From Lysobacter arenosi (lineage in GTDB: Bacteria; Pseudomonadota; Gammaproteobacteria; Xanthomonadales; Xanthomonadaceae): a stretch of 64,000 nucleotides of DNA. Position numbers and translations under genes: made by a program. The stretch is taken from assembly GCF_016613475.2 (NCBI RefSeq), contig NZ_CP071517.1, positions 2,356,001 to 2,420,000 on the forward strand, read 5' to 3'. A model generated the notes under the pieces. That model searched no databases. It saw only the letters and a list, made by a program, of their open reading frames with translations, and was not told the DNA's origin. Positions 10,748 through 20,306 of the stretch are shown here, one piece after another. Each line of letters opens with the position of its first letter. The stretch's first letter is position 1.

Positions 10748-11815
10748 TCAGCTCACTACTTTCCGGAGCGCAAACGCACGCGCCGGGTTGTCGACCAGGA
10801 TCGTGCCGATCTGCGCCTCGTCGAAACCGCCCTCGCGCAGCGCCGGGACGAGCGCAGTGAAAAGTGGCAGATAGGGTTTGAACTCGCCGCCTCGCGGCTG
10901 GCCGGCGTTGTACCAGCCTGCGTCCTGGGACACGAGCACGTGGTCGAGCAGGCCTTCGTCGCGCATGCGAGCGATCATCGCCAGATAGGCCACCTCCTGT
11001 CCCGGCCGGAAGCCATCGAACGACACCCAGGCACCGCGGCGCGCTGCCTCGACATGCTGGCTGCCCTGCACTTCGTTTTGCGCATGCACCCAGATCCAGG
11101 CCGAAGGCGCGACGCCTGCCGCCTGCAACAGGTCGAGTTGCGCGAAGGCGCATCTCGCATTGCGGCCTGGCTCGACATCCGCCCACGGCCCGGTGTGCGA
11201 GGCAATGACGAGTCCGGATTCGAGATGCGTCATTGCCGCGGCGCGAAGCACCTTGCGTTCGATGTCACTGGGCGGATCGCCCTCGATCCCGAGCTTGATC
11301 AGGCCCGGGCGAATGCCGGTATCGCCAATGCCGTCGCGCCACTCTGCGCTCCAGCGATGTGCAAGCTGTTTGTCCGTTTCCGCCACCACGTACGGCGGCA
11401 CGAAACGACCGCCAGCGGCGACATAGGCGCCGGTGACGGTCAGCATCTGCAGCCCGCTGGCTTGCGATAGCCGCCGTGTCAGAACCGGATTGCGCCCGAG
11501 CGTCGTGGCGGTGCAGTCGACCAGCGTGCGGCAGCCCGCGCGGTATATCTCGCGGAGGTAGGGGAGCACCACCTCCACCACTTCATCCATGTCAGGCGCG
11601 ATCGGCTTCGCCATCTGCTCCGCGTAAGGACGCACGTCGGCGAACAGGTGCTCATGCGCCAGCGTCATGCCCAAGTCCGCGGCCGGGACGGGACCGCTCA
11701 CCGTCATCGCGGATGCGCCTGCCTTGCCGGCGGCGCCGTCGATACCGGCGCAGCCGGGCAGGCCCCATGCGAGCGACGACGCCGCCAAGGCGCCGAGAAA
11801 TTCCCTGCGTTGCAT
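10748..11815 (-). CDS. Tat-exported lipoprotein of the phosphotriesterase family (amidohydrolase fold)
   Basis: The protein has 355 residues. The N-terminus combines a twin-arginine motif (QRREFLGAL) with a lipobox LPGC at Cys22, predicting a folded, lipid-anchored periplasmic protein. The TIM-barrel metal site is visible: AHEHLF (His54, His56), LIKLGIEGD, IASHTGPW, WVHAQNE and SQDAGWYN (Asp). Phosphotriesterase-family members include lactonases, phosphotriesterases and other hydrolases; the substrate cannot be told here. It lies upstream of xylB on the same strand with a gap of about 280 bases that contains the xyl-box, so it is probably a separate transcript. A role on sugar lactones would fit the location but is conjecture. 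Confidence 0.82.
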   Translation of the reverse strand: MQRREFLGALAASSLAWGLPGCAGIDGAAGKAGASAMTVSGPVPAADLGMTLAHEHLFADVRPYAEQMAKPIAPDMDEVVEVVLPYLREIYRAGCRTLVDCTATTLGRNPVLTRRLSQASGLQMLTVTGAYVAAGGRFVPPYVVAETDKQLAHRWSAEWRDGIGDTGIRPGLIKLGIEGDPPSDIERKVLRAAAMTHLESGLVIASHTGPWADVEPGRNARCAFAQLDLLQAAGVAPSAWIWVHAQNEVQGSQHVEAARRGAWVSFDGFRPGQEVAYLAMIARMRDEGLLDHVLVSQDAGWYNAGQPRGGEFKPYLPLFTALVPALREGGFDEAQIGTILVDNPARAFALRKVVS

Positions 11816-11950
11816 TGCGCGGCATCCCGTCAGGACTGAGGCATCGCGATCTTATCGCCATCGTTGCCGCCCCGGCCCGCACGCGGCCGTCACGGACGCC
11901 GCGGTGGTGTTGCCTACAATGGATCCGCCGTCCGCCTAGGGAGCCGCTGC

Positions 11951-12658
11951 ATGCGCAATCTGGATTTCAGTTCCTGGCAGACCGTGCTGTCGACACTGGT
12001 CGGGCTGGCGGTGATCACGCTGATCGGCGTCGGCATCCGCCTCCTGGTAATGCAGGTGGTGCAGCAGCGCCGTGAGCGCGAGAACCGGCAGATCAACGAG
12101 CGGCTGCGTACCTTGATCGCGGCCTACAAGACGCTGGGCGGTTCCTTCACCGGCGATCTCGCGGTGGATCCGACCCACCTGCGCGAGCTGCGGCTGCGCG
12201 AAGCGCGGCGCGCCGAGCAAGGCGAAGCCGCAGGTGAAACGGTACTGGCCACCGGTAGCGACCGCTCGCGCCGCGTGCGTGATGCGGTCGAAGCCGCGCT
12301 GTCCGACATCATCCTGCTCGGCACCGAGGAACAGGTGCGGCTGGCCGCGCGCGCCGCCGGCGAGCTGGTCGCCGGCCGTCCGATCCATACCGGCGAGCTG
12401 GTGGTGTCGCTGCGCGACTTCATCCGTGGCGTGCTCGACCTGGAACCGGTGCCGCGTGGCCTGGAAATTCCACGCCAGGGACCGGCGCGCCCGTCGTCTT
12501 CCGCTGCCAAGGGCAAGGCGGATGCAGGCGGCAAGGAGGACGGCCGTGGCGGCAACAAGGGCATGGGCGGCGGCGCCGGCATGGGCGCCGGCATGGGCAT
12601 GGGTGTTGGCCTGGGCGGAACGCTGGTCGCCGAAGACGACGCCGATACGCATCGCTAG
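11951..12658 (+). CDS. Membrane-anchored protein of unknown function
   Basis: The protein has 235 residues. A hydrophobic helix at about 14-35 anchors the N-terminus, followed by a basic, helical region (QQRRERENRQINERL) that could form a coiled coil. The C-terminus is a glycine/methionine-rich low-complexity tail (GMGAGMGMGVG). The start is supported by AGGGAG 7 bases before the ATG. I recognise no catalytic motif. It stands alone between two minus-strand genes. Confidence 0.7.
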   Translation: MRNLDFSSWQTVLSTLVGLAVITLIGVGIRLLVMQVVQQRRERENRQINERLRTLIAAYKTLGGSFTGDLAVDPTHLRELRLREARRAEQGEAAGETVLATGSDRSRRVRDAVEAALSDIILLGTEEQVRLAARAAGELVAGRPIHTGELVVSLRDFIRGVLDLEPVPRGLEIPRQGPARPSSSAAKGKADAGGKEDGRGGNKGMGGGAGMGAGMGMGVGLGGTLVAEDDADTHR

Positions 12659-12760
12659 GTTCGCGGTCGTCGCCGCTTCGCGCTGACCGCTGCTTTTCCA
12701 GGCTTGATGACGGACTGGGCAGTCACCGGCTTCCTGCTCGGCGACTGAGAGCAGGGGCTT

Positions 12761-15700
12761 CTACAGCCCCATGCTCCATTCCACCATGGCCGTGCCCCAG
12801 CGCTCCTGTGAAGACTCGCGCGCCCCCAGACTGACGCGCATCTGCGCGTCCGATCCGAACCCGCGCTGCAGCCCGAACTCGAGCAAGCCTGCATCTTCGG
12901 CGAGGCCACGATCCGCCAGTGGCGTCCAGGAATCGATTCCGGTGAAGCGTGCCCGCATGCCGCCCGATTGCGCGAACACGTGTTGCCATTCGACTCGTCC
13001 ATGCAGGTCCCAGCGCGAACGACCGGTCCGCAGCGCGTGACTCCAGCGGGCGCCGGCCACACCCAGCGCGGCGGTGGTTTCGGAGTCCGCCGCAGTCAGG
13101 CCGAAGCCTGCAGCGCCATCCTCCTGGAACCCGTCGCGCTGCAAGTGCAGGGCCTGCACACCGACATATGGCACCAGTCGCGAATGTGCCCACGCCAGGT
13201 GTTTGCCGGCCTGCAGGGTCAACGTTCCGTATTGCTGCTCGTTCGCGGAAGACAGCTGATGGCGCTCGCCGCCCAGGTCGATCTCGCGGCGCAGCCAGCG
13301 CTGGCCGTGACCGAATCCGACGCTGCCCAGCAGGTAGGCCCCTGCGCCGAGATCCCGGTTGGCGTACCACTGGCCGTCAACAAGCCGGCTCTGCTCACGA
13401 TCGTTGCGGAATCCGTTCCACACGGTCGCCTGCGTCGATGTCATCGACACACCCATCGTTGTCGTTGCCGTGCGCAACAGGTCCGTGCCGATGATCCAGC
13501 CGCTGGACCGGACGTCGAACGAGGTTCCTCCGCGCTGCTGGTCGAATGTGTCGGTCCAGGCCCGCGGCGATGCCGCGTCGCGCCTGCCGTCCACGCGCGA
13601 CTCGAGTGCGCGGCGCGCGTCGTCGGCGGACATCAGCGTGAAGGTCGTATCCATGCGATGAAGCTCGCCGGACAGGCTGCGCAGCGAACGATCAAGCTGC
13701 TCGGCCGAGGCGGTTGCCTGCAGTGCCGCGGCGCCGGCAACGAAGCTGGCATCGGCCAGATCCGGGGACTGGTCCAGATCGGTGAACGCCTCCTCCACCA
13801 GCTGCGCACCGGCAATCGCTTCCGCAGACAGTCCCATGCTCATGGCCGTGGCGGTGACACTGTTGCGCGCCAGCTCAAGCCATACCTGACCAGGTTCGTA
13901 ATGCGGGGTCACGCTGACCAGGTACGACGGACCGGTCCAAGTCACCGTATCGAACTGCCCGACCACCTGCGAGGCGTCGAGCACGTCGGCACGCGTGTTG
14001 AATATGTATCCGTTGACCGCGCCAACGATGACCAGTTCGCCGGCCAGACTGGCGACGCCTCCGACATGAACTGGCTTGGCACCCAGGTACATCTTGCTCG
14101 AAGCGCCTGCCGACTGCGTGTAGTTGCCGCCGATGGTGACCGAGAGGTCGCTCTTCGATGGCATCCACATTGCCGACTGGTTGACGACGTCGCCATCGAT
14201 CTGGAGCGTGGTCTTGTTGGCCGCCGCCGACCAGCTCGGGTCAGACCCCAGGAGCAGGGAGCCGCCTTCGACGCGGATGTCGCCGCCGAAATGCGAACCG
14301 TTGGCGGCGGTCAGGAAGGCGTTGCTCCGCACAACGAAGTCCCCTGCCTGGTAGCCGAACACACCCAGGGTGAAATCGTTGCCGATGGTCGTCGCACCGG
14401 TATAGGTGTTGTTGCCTTGCAGCCACATCAGTGCCCCGTGGCCGTCACCATTGATGGTCAGGCCGCCCGTGCCGCTGATGTCGTTGGTCCAGTTGCCGGC
14501 CCAGCCACCGCTGGTCATGCGGCTCAGGTCGATCACCATGTCCTGCGAGCCCAGCCGCTCGGGGCCGTTGAGGGCCTTGGCGACGTTCAGGAGGCCGTGG
14601 CCATAGACGTCGTCGACGCCCGCAGCGCCCAGGTCGGTGGCGGTGCCCAGCAGCACCTGCTGCACGGTCTTCGCATCCATGTAGGTGTAGCGGTCGCGAA
14701 CCAGTGCGACCGCGGCGGACACCTGCGCCGCCGCGAAGCCGGTGCTGTGGCCGTCGACGAGACCTGTAGCGTTGGGATCCACGGTCTTCACGTCGCCCGG
14801 CGCCATCAGGCAGACGTCCTTGGCCACCCCGCAGGCATTGGAGTACGCCGAAATCAGCGATGTCACTTCGCTGGAGACGGCGCCGGCCACCAGCCAGCGG
14901 TCGCGAAGGCGCGAGGGGTCATCGCCCGACCAGGGCAGTTGCGCCAGCTGCGATGGTTCGCGGCCAACCGCGTCGCCTGCAGCGACCACCACCATTGCAT
15001 CGGTCGCGCTCAAACTGGCGAATCCGGAATACAGCGCGGCGCGTCCCGCCTCGTTCTCCCAGCGCAACGAATCGGTGGACACGTTCACCACGTCCACGTC
15101 GTTCGTGTTGAACACGTCCATGGCGATGCCGAAACGTGAGCCGGGGGCGACGTATTGCTCTGCCGGGTAGTCGTCGCCGAGATAGCGCACCGACACCAGT
15201 TTCGACCTCTGCGCAACGCCGCCCGGATGGCCGCCTGCAAAGCCTGCACTGAAGCCCAGCATGATCCGCGCGACCTGCGTGCCATGACCGGACTTGTCGG
15301 GCACGGACATGTCCTTGCTCGACGAATCGACCGTGGTGTGGGAGCCGAAAACCATGCCGGTCTGCGTGAGTTTCCGCGTGTCGACTCCCGTATCGAGGAT
15401 GCCGATGGTCGCGCGCTCACCGGAATACGTCAGACCCGTTGCGCCGATGCCCGACACGTGCGCGTCGATCGCCGGGTTGGCCACCGGCGCGGCACGCTCG
15501 ATGGGCGGCGGAGGCGGCGGCGGTGGCGGCGGAGGCGGCGGCGGTGGCGGCGGCGGCGGCGGCTCCGGAGGTGCGGGCGGTACCGGCGGCGGGGGTTCCG
15601 GTGGCGCCGGCGGAGGCGGGCTCGGAGGTGACGGTGGCGTGCCGCCCCCTGTTGCGGGCGGAGGGTCGCTGCGAACGTTGCCGCCACCACCGCCGCCACC

Positions 15701-15781
15701 GCACGAGGCAAGGACCATCGTGAAAAGTCCCACGGCAACAGCACGCGCAAGCGGCGCGTAGCCTCCCGTTCCCAGATCCAT
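12761..15781 (-). CDS. Lipoprotein subtilisin-like serine protease autotransporter (NalP-like layout)
   Basis: The protein has 1006 residues from the ATG at 15781, which has GGGGAC 6 bases upstream; a TTG start 27 codons earlier is possible. A lipobox LASC (Cys27) follows the signal, then a Gly run and a linker about 60 residues long made almost only of proline. The S8 peptidase domain has a complete predicted triad: Asp130 in GILDTGVD, His166 in SGHGTQVA and Ser346 in GHSTGFAAAQ, where the usual GTS is GHS. An autotransporter-associated repeat region (TGATTIGNDFTLG) is followed by a C-terminal outer-membrane beta-barrel. Lipidated S8 autotransporters such as Neisseria NalP process other surface proteins. 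The barrel ends in MGL rather than an aromatic residue, which is unusual. Confidence 0.85.
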   Translation of the reverse strand: MDLGTGGYAPLARAVAVGLFTMVLASCGGGGGGGNVRSDPPPATGGGTPPSPPSPPPPAPPEPPPPVPPAPPEPPPPPPPPPPPPPPPPPPPPIERAAPVANPAIDAHVSGIGATGLTYSGERATIGILDTGVDTRKLTQTGMVFGSHTTVDSSSKDMSVPDKSGHGTQVARIMLGFSAGFAGGHPGGVAQRSKLVSVRYLGDDYPAEQYVAPGSRFGIAMDVFNTNDVDVVNVSTDSLRWENEAGRAALYSGFASLSATDAMVVVAAGDAVGREPSQLAQLPWSGDDPSRLRDRWLVAGAVSSEVTSLISAYSNACGVAKDVCLMAPGDVKTVDPNATGLVDGHSTGFAAAQVSAAVALVRDRYTYMDAKTVQQVLLGTATDLGAAGVDDVYGHGLLNVAKALNGPERLGSQDMVIDLSRMTSGGWAGNWTNDISGTGGLTINGDGHGALMWLQGNNTYTGATTIGNDFTLGVFGYQAGDFVVRSNAFLTAANGSHFGGDIRVEGGSLLLGSDPSWSAAANKTTLQIDGDVVNQSAMWMPSKSDLSVTIGGNYTQSAGASSKMYLGAKPVHVGGVASLAGELVIVGAVNGYIFNTRADVLDASQVVGQFDTVTWTGPSYLVSVTPHYEPGQVWLELARNSVTATAMSMGLSAEAIAGAQLVEEAFTDLDQSPDLADASFVAGAAALQATASAEQLDRSLRSLSGELHRMDTTFTLMSADDARRALESRVDGRRDAASPRAWTDTFDQQRGGTSFDVRSSGWIIGTDLLRTATTTMGVSMTSTQATVWNGFRNDREQSRLVDGQWYANRDLGAGAYLLGSVGFGHGQRWLRREIDLGGERHQLSSANEQQYGTLTLQAGKHLAWAHSRLVPYVGVQALHLQRDGFQEDGAAGFGLTAADSETTAALGVAGARWSHALRTGRSRWDLHGRVEWQHVFAQSGGMRARFTGIDSWTPLADRGLAEDAGLLEFGLQRGFGSDAQMRVSLGARESSQERWGTAMVEWSMGL
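15502..15630. repeat. GGN trinucleotide tract encoding the polyproline linker
   Basis: The plus strand is an almost uninterrupted GGC/GGT/GGA array, read as proline codons on the minus strand. Slippage by whole triplets would change linker length without a frameshift. Confidence 0.8.
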
Positions 15782-15876
15782 TGGCTGTCCCCATTTGCTT
15801 CCGCCGACCGGCACGGTCGACGCCCCTTGCCGAAGACTAGGCAATCGAGTGAGCAGGCTCAAGTCGGGCTGCCAAC

Positions 15877-15895
15877 CCGGTCACACTTTGACCGG
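15877..15895. terminator. Hairpin downstream of glk
   Basis: CCGGTCA and TGACCGG form a 7-bp stem around a 5-base loop, about 30 bases after the glucokinase stop. No T-run follows; weak terminator candidate for the long minus-strand operon. Confidence 0.35.
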
Positions 15896-15925
15896 CATGC
15901 CGGCAAAACCGGGCGTCACCGACGC

Positions 15926-16975
15926 TCAAGCATTGGACGCGTGCAGCAACTCCGCCGCGTGCGCCGCCGCACCCAGCAACCCGGAGCTGGGATGCACGAT
16001 GGCCAGCGAAGGCACTTCGGCCAGCGCCGAGGAGAAGCGGCCCTTGCTTTCGAACCTTTCGCGGAACGACGACGCCTGCAGCGCGGGCAGCAGCTTCGGC
16101 ACCAGACCGCCCGCGAGGAATACGCCATCCCATGCGCCGTGCGTGAGCACGAGGTCGCCGGCCATCGAGCCGAACGCGGCGCAGAACACTTCGATGGCCC
16201 GCTGGCAGTTCGCGTCGCCGGCCGCTGCCCTGGCCGTGATCGCCGATGGCTCCGTCGTCTCCTGCGTTTGCCCATGAATCTCGCACACGGCGCTGTACAG
16301 GTTCACCAGGCCTGGCCCGGATACCAGGCGCTCGCACGAGACGCGACCGAACCGGCCGATGAGGCATTCCAGCAGGCGCAGGTCCGCCACCGTCACCGGC
16401 GCGAATCCGGCGTGACCGCCTTCGGTCTCCAATGGGTAGCACCTGCCGTTGCGAACCAGCAGTCCGCCCACGCCCAGTCCGGTGCCCGGACCGATCACGG
16501 CATAGGTGCGCGGCACGCGCGCATCGAACGGGCGCCAGGCCTGCGGCCCGATCGCAACGACGTCATCGCGCTGCAGGCAGGTGATCGCCATCGCCTGCGC
16601 GGCGAAATCGTTGATCAGTGCTACATGGCTGATGCCCAGCGCGCGCTCGGTCTGCTCGCGCGAGATCACCCACGGGTGGTTGGTGATGCGGACTTCGTCG
16701 TCGACGATGCGCCCCGCCACGGCGAAGACCGCCAGGTCGACATGCTCGCCCTGCATCTGCAGGTAACTGCCGGCCGCTTCGCTCAGCGAAGCAAACCCGG
16801 CCACCGGGAACTCGCGGACACTGCCCGCGACCAGCACGCCGCGACTGCCGGCCTCGGCCAGGCCGAAGCGCGCGTTGGTGCCGCCGACGTCGCTGACCAG
16901 CACGCGCGTCCCTGCCCGTCTTGCGAAATGTCGAGCGCTTCCGCTATCACGGAAGCGACCCGCGGCGTTGTTCAT
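15926..16975 (-). CDS. glk: Glucokinase
   Basis: The protein has 349 residues. The phosphate-1 motif VSDVGGTNARFGL and GPGTGLGVGGLLV place it in the Glk family (not ROK), which phosphorylates cytoplasmic glucose with ATP. Its ATG overlaps the TGA of the GH5 gene by four bases (ATGA), implying translational coupling. It is the last gene of the operon that begins with the TonB receptor, a position that fits phosphorylation of glucose liberated from imported glucosides. About 20 extra N-terminal residues precede the conserved core, so a later start is possible. Confidence 0.93.
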   Translation of the reverse strand: MNNAAGRFRDSGSARHFARRAGTRVLVSDVGGTNARFGLAEAGSRGVLVAGSVREFPVAGFASLSEAAGSYLQMQGEHVDLAVFAVAGRIVDDEVRITNHPWVISREQTERALGISHVALINDFAAQAMAITCLQRDDVVAIGPQAWRPFDARVPRTYAVIGPGTGLGVGGLLVRNGRCYPLETEGGHAGFAPVTVADLRLLECLIGRFGRVSCERLVSGPGLVNLYSAVCEIHGQTQETTEPSAITARAAAGDANCQRAIEVFCAAFGSMAGDLVLTHGAWDGVFLAGGLVPKLLPALQASSFRERFESKGRFSSALAEVPSLAIVHPSSGLLGAAAHAAELLHASNA

Positions 16976-18756
16976 CTGCGCTCCGATGCCGCGGTCGGCG
17001 GCGTGAACTGGACGGACTGCAGGTCGGTGCCGGCGCTTATGGCCTCGATGACCAGCGTGTTACGCCCTTCGAGCAGCGCCACCTCGCGCGGTCGTCCGGT
17101 CGTGGCCTTCCCGACCACGACACCGTTGAGGGTGACGCGGGCATCGCCGCGGCTGCCCTGCAGTTGCAATCCATAGCGGCCCGCATTGGCGGCCGTGAAG
17201 GTGTACTTCAACCACTCGCCCGGCTGCATGTCGGCGACGTGCAGGCCGTCCGCGCCGTCAGCCAGGTCGACGCCGTCGTTGCGGTAGGTCTTCGAAGGAT
17301 TCCAGCCGGTGTCGGGCTTGCCGCTTTCGTTCGCGGACGTGAGGTCGTGGTAGGCGACGCCATTGCGGCCCATGTCGAAGTCGACGGCCGCTATCGTGTC
17401 CATGCCTGTGCCGCCGCCTGCGCCGATGCGATGGTCCTTGAACGGCACGCTGCGGTCGTCGCCCGGCGCGCGCAGCAGGGCGTCGACGACGTCGGGGTGG
17501 AAGGTGTTGTTCTCGTAGCGGATGTCGTGCGTGGCCAGCGTCATCAGCGCCGCTTCCGCCTCGGCCGGTGCCGGCCTGGCACTTTCGCCGCGCCAGTACG
17601 CCAGCACCTTGGCGTAACCGGGATTAGGCTGGATCTGCAGCGGATTGTTGTAGCGGATCTTCTTCAGCGGCCAGATCGCCCAGCCGATGCCCTCGGCCTC
17701 GACCGTCGCCACGGTGCGGGTGAACCAGTCGTTGGAGTTCTCACCGGTCTCGCCCAGCCACAACGGCAGGTTCCAGCGTTCGCGCAGCGCCAGCGGGTCC
17801 TCGAGGGTGTCGCGACGGGTGCCGTTCCAGTACTTGTGGAAGCTGACCACCAGGTTGTCGTCCCAAAGCCCCTGGTCGAGCACGCCGCGGTAGTTGTTGC
17901 CCCAGCAGTTGCCCTCGATCACGACGATGTGGCGGCGGTCGACTTCTCGGATGGCCTGCGTGGTGCGCACCAGCAGGTCGCGCAGGGGCGCGTTGCCGTT
18001 CTCGCTGCAGCCGTGCTTGTCGCCGGCATCGGCGAAGCCCCAGTTGGGCTCGTTGATGATGTCGTAGGCGGCGATCGCCGGCTCGTCCTTGTAGCGATCT
18101 GCCAGCTTTCGCCACAACGCGACCATCTTGTCGCGGTTGGCCTCGTCATCCCACAGCGACGGCGTCGCCGGGTCGCGGTCGGAAATGTTGAGGTCGTTGC
18201 CCTGCCCGCCCGGCGCCGCGTGCAAGTCGAGCACCAGGTACATGCCGTTGGCCTTCACCCACGACAGCAGCTCGTCGGTGCGGCGGAAACCTTCCTCGCG
18301 CCAGGTCTGCTGGCCGCGCACGGGCTCGTCCGACACCGGCGGCGTGTAGAGCTCGTAATGCATCGGCAGCCGCACGGAGTTGAAACCCCATGCCGCCAGC
18401 GCGTCGATGTCGGCCTTGGTGACATGGTTGTCGCGCCACGCCTGGTAGAACGCTTCGGCCTTCTCAGGGCCGATCAGTTCGCTGATGCGGGCGCGGATCG
18501 AACGCTGGGTGCCATTGCCCTGCACTTCCAGCATGTAGCCTTCCTGCAGCATCCAGCCGCCCAGGCCGATGCCGCGCAGCAGCACCACGTTGCCCTGCTC
18601 GTCGACGATGTGCCTGCCCTGCGCGCGAAGGAATCCGCCGGCATGGGCGGGCAGCGCCGCCAGCAGGCAGCTGGCCACGAGCGCACTGGCCGCAACGCGG
18701 CCCGCTCCCAGCCCGACCCGGCGGCAGATGCCGCCGACGTTCTCCGGCGAGCGCAT
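16972..18756 (-). CDS. Exported GH5 endoglucanase-like hydrolase with C-terminal carbohydrate-binding module
   Basis: The protein has 594 residues from the ATG at 18756, with a signal peptide ending in PAHA near residue 39. The GH5 barrel spans roughly 45-430: acid/base Glu236 in DIINEPNW, nucleophile Glu336 in WLGETGEN, and HAAPGGQGND in the cleft. The C-terminal 150 residues (MDTIAAVDFDMG to AGTDLQSVQF) look like a CBM6-type beta-sandwich. Family members cut beta-1,4 glucans, mannans or related polymers; the exact bond cannot be read off. It begins 10 bases after the halogenase stop and overlaps glk, so it belongs to the TonB-receptor operon. Confidence 0.88.
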   Translation of the reverse strand: MRSPENVGGICRRVGLGAGRVAASALVASCLLAALPAHAGGFLRAQGRHIVDEQGNVVLLRGIGLGGWMLQEGYMLEVQGNGTQRSIRARISELIGPEKAEAFYQAWRDNHVTKADIDALAAWGFNSVRLPMHYELYTPPVSDEPVRGQQTWREEGFRRTDELLSWVKANGMYLVLDLHAAPGGQGNDLNISDRDPATPSLWDDEANRDKMVALWRKLADRYKDEPAIAAYDIINEPNWGFADAGDKHGCSENGNAPLRDLLVRTTQAIREVDRRHIVVIEGNCWGNNYRGVLDQGLWDDNLVVSFHKYWNGTRRDTLEDPLALRERWNLPLWLGETGENSNDWFTRTVATVEAEGIGWAIWPLKKIRYNNPLQIQPNPGYAKVLAYWRGESARPAPAEAEAALMTLATHDIRYENNTFHPDVVDALLRAPGDDRSVPFKDHRIGAGGGTGMDTIAAVDFDMGRNGVAYHDLTSANESGKPDTGWNPSKTYRNDGVDLADGADGLHVADMQPGEWLKYTFTAANAGRYGLQLQGSRGDARVTLNGVVVGKATTGRPREVALLEGRNTLVIEAISAGTDLQSVQFTPPTAASERR

Positions 18757-18766
18757 CCGCGCCGAC

Positions 18767-20296
18767 TCAGGTCGCGCCGACCGGCGCCGGCTCGCGCGGG
18801 CCCGGGCAGTACTGGTCGATGTAGGCCTGATGCTGCGGCAGCGCCCTGACGGTGCTGTCGACATTGCGACGGATGTCGTCGAGGAACCGCTTCAGGTCCG
18901 GCTCGCTCATCACGTCGGCGGTCGGGTGGTACTGCCTGGGCATGACGCCCTGCCCCATCATCACCTGGATCCACGAGTTCTCGGCGAACAGCTCCTCGGC
19001 CTGGCGGAACACCTTGCCGGTCTCGCGGAACAGGTCGATGCGATGCTTCAGCGTCGCCGGGATCTCCATCGCCTGGATGTCGCGCCAGTACTGCGAGTCG
19101 CGACGGTTGGTCAGGTGGTAGTGCATCACGACGAAGTCGCGCACATGCTGCAGCTCGGAATCGAGCGTGGCGTTGTACTGGTCGATGTCGGGCTGGGTGA
19201 CCACCTGCGGGAACATCCGCAGCAGGTGAACGATGCCGCGCTGGATCAGGTGGATCGTGGTCGATTCCAGCGGCTCGATGAAGCTGCCGGCCAGGCCGAG
19301 CGCGATGCAGTTCTTCTCCCAGCTTTTCTTGCGCTGGCCCGGCTTGAAGCGGATCGGCCACGGGTCCTTGATGATCTCGCCTTCCACGCTCGACAGGAAC
19401 TCGTGCTTGGCCTCGTCGTCGCTCATGTGCTTGCTGGAGTAGACGATGCCGTTGCCGACGCGGTGCTGCAGCGGGATGCGCCATTGCCAGCCGGACTTGC
19501 CGGCGATGGCGCGCGTATAGGGCACCGCGTCGCGCACGGCCAGCGTCTGCGTGGCCAGGGCGCTGTCGTTGAACAACCAGTGCGACCAGTCCTCGAAGCC
19601 GACGCCGAGCGCCTTGCCGATCAGCAGCGCACGGAAGCCGGTGCAGTCGATGAACAGATCGCCCTCGACGGTCGAACCGTCAGCAAGCTTGAGCGCGGTT
19701 ATGAAGCCCGAGGCCTCGTCGGTCTCGACTTCGACGATCTTGCCTTCGATGCGGCGCGCGCCATGGTCCTGGCTGAGCTTGCGCAGGAAGCGCGCATACA
19801 GGCTCGCATCCATGTGGTAGGCGTAGTTGATGCCGCCGCGCGGCAGGTGCGCGAACTTGTCCTCGAGCGCGGCCTTGAGCTCGACGCAGTAGTCCTCGTA
19901 ACCGCTGGCGATGCCGAGCTTCTGGCCGCGCATCCAGAAGTGCTGGAAGCCGGCGGACCAGTGGTCCTTGCCGCTGATGCCGAAGGAGTGGATGTAGCGG
20001 TGGCCTTCGTCGAGCCAGTTCTCGAACGAGATGCCGAGCTTGATCGTGCCCTTCACCGCCGACATGTACTCCTGCTCCTTGATGTCGAGCAGGCGGTGGA
20101 ACGTCACCAGGGTCGGGATGGTGGCTTCGCCGACGCCGACCGTGCCGATCTCCTCGGACTCGATCAGGGTGATGTCGAGCACCTTGCCCAGCGTCTTCGA
20201 GAGCGCCGCGGCCGCCATCCAGCCGGCGGTGCCACCACCGGCGATGACCACGCGGCGGATCGGCTTGTTTCGGAGGTCGGGGCGGTCGGTCGTCAT
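18767..20296 (-). CDS. Flavin-dependent tryptophan-halogenase-family protein (copy nearest GH5)
   Basis: The protein has 509 residues from the ATG at 20296. The FAD motif GGGTAGW is at 20-26, the predicted catalytic Lys86 is in GTIKLGISFENW, the halogenase signature WQWRIP is intact (Trp270, Trp272) and SFIEPLESTTI marks the active-site Glu/Ser strand. All features of an active FADH2-dependent halogenase are therefore present. Related Xanthomonas enzymes from receptor-linked clusters are reported to halogenate free indoles in vitro, but a biological role is not established. It begins 10 bases after the cupin gene and ends 10 bases before GH5, so it is cotranscribed. No flavin reductase gene is adjacent. 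Confidence 0.9.
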   Translation of the reverse strand: MTTDRPDLRNKPIRRVVIAGGGTAGWMAAAALSKTLGKVLDITLIESEEIGTVGVGEATIPTLVTFHRLLDIKEQEYMSAVKGTIKLGISFENWLDEGHRYIHSFGISGKDHWSAGFQHFWMRGQKLGIASGYEDYCVELKAALEDKFAHLPRGGINYAYHMDASLYARFLRKLSQDHGARRIEGKIVEVETDEASGFITALKLADGSTVEGDLFIDCTGFRALLIGKALGVGFEDWSHWLFNDSALATQTLAVRDAVPYTRAIAGKSGWQWRIPLQHRVGNGIVYSSKHMSDDEAKHEFLSSVEGEIIKDPWPIRFKPGQRKKSWEKNCIALGLAGSFIEPLESTTIHLIQRGIVHLLRMFPQVVTQPDIDQYNATLDSELQHVRDFVVMHYHLTNRRDSQYWRDIQAMEIPATLKHRIDLFRETGKVFRQAEELFAENSWIQVMMGQGVMPRQYHPTADVMSEPDLKRFLDDIRRNVDSTVRALPQHQAYIDQYCPGPREPAPVGAT

Positions 20297-20306
20297 ACGG
20301 TATGCC

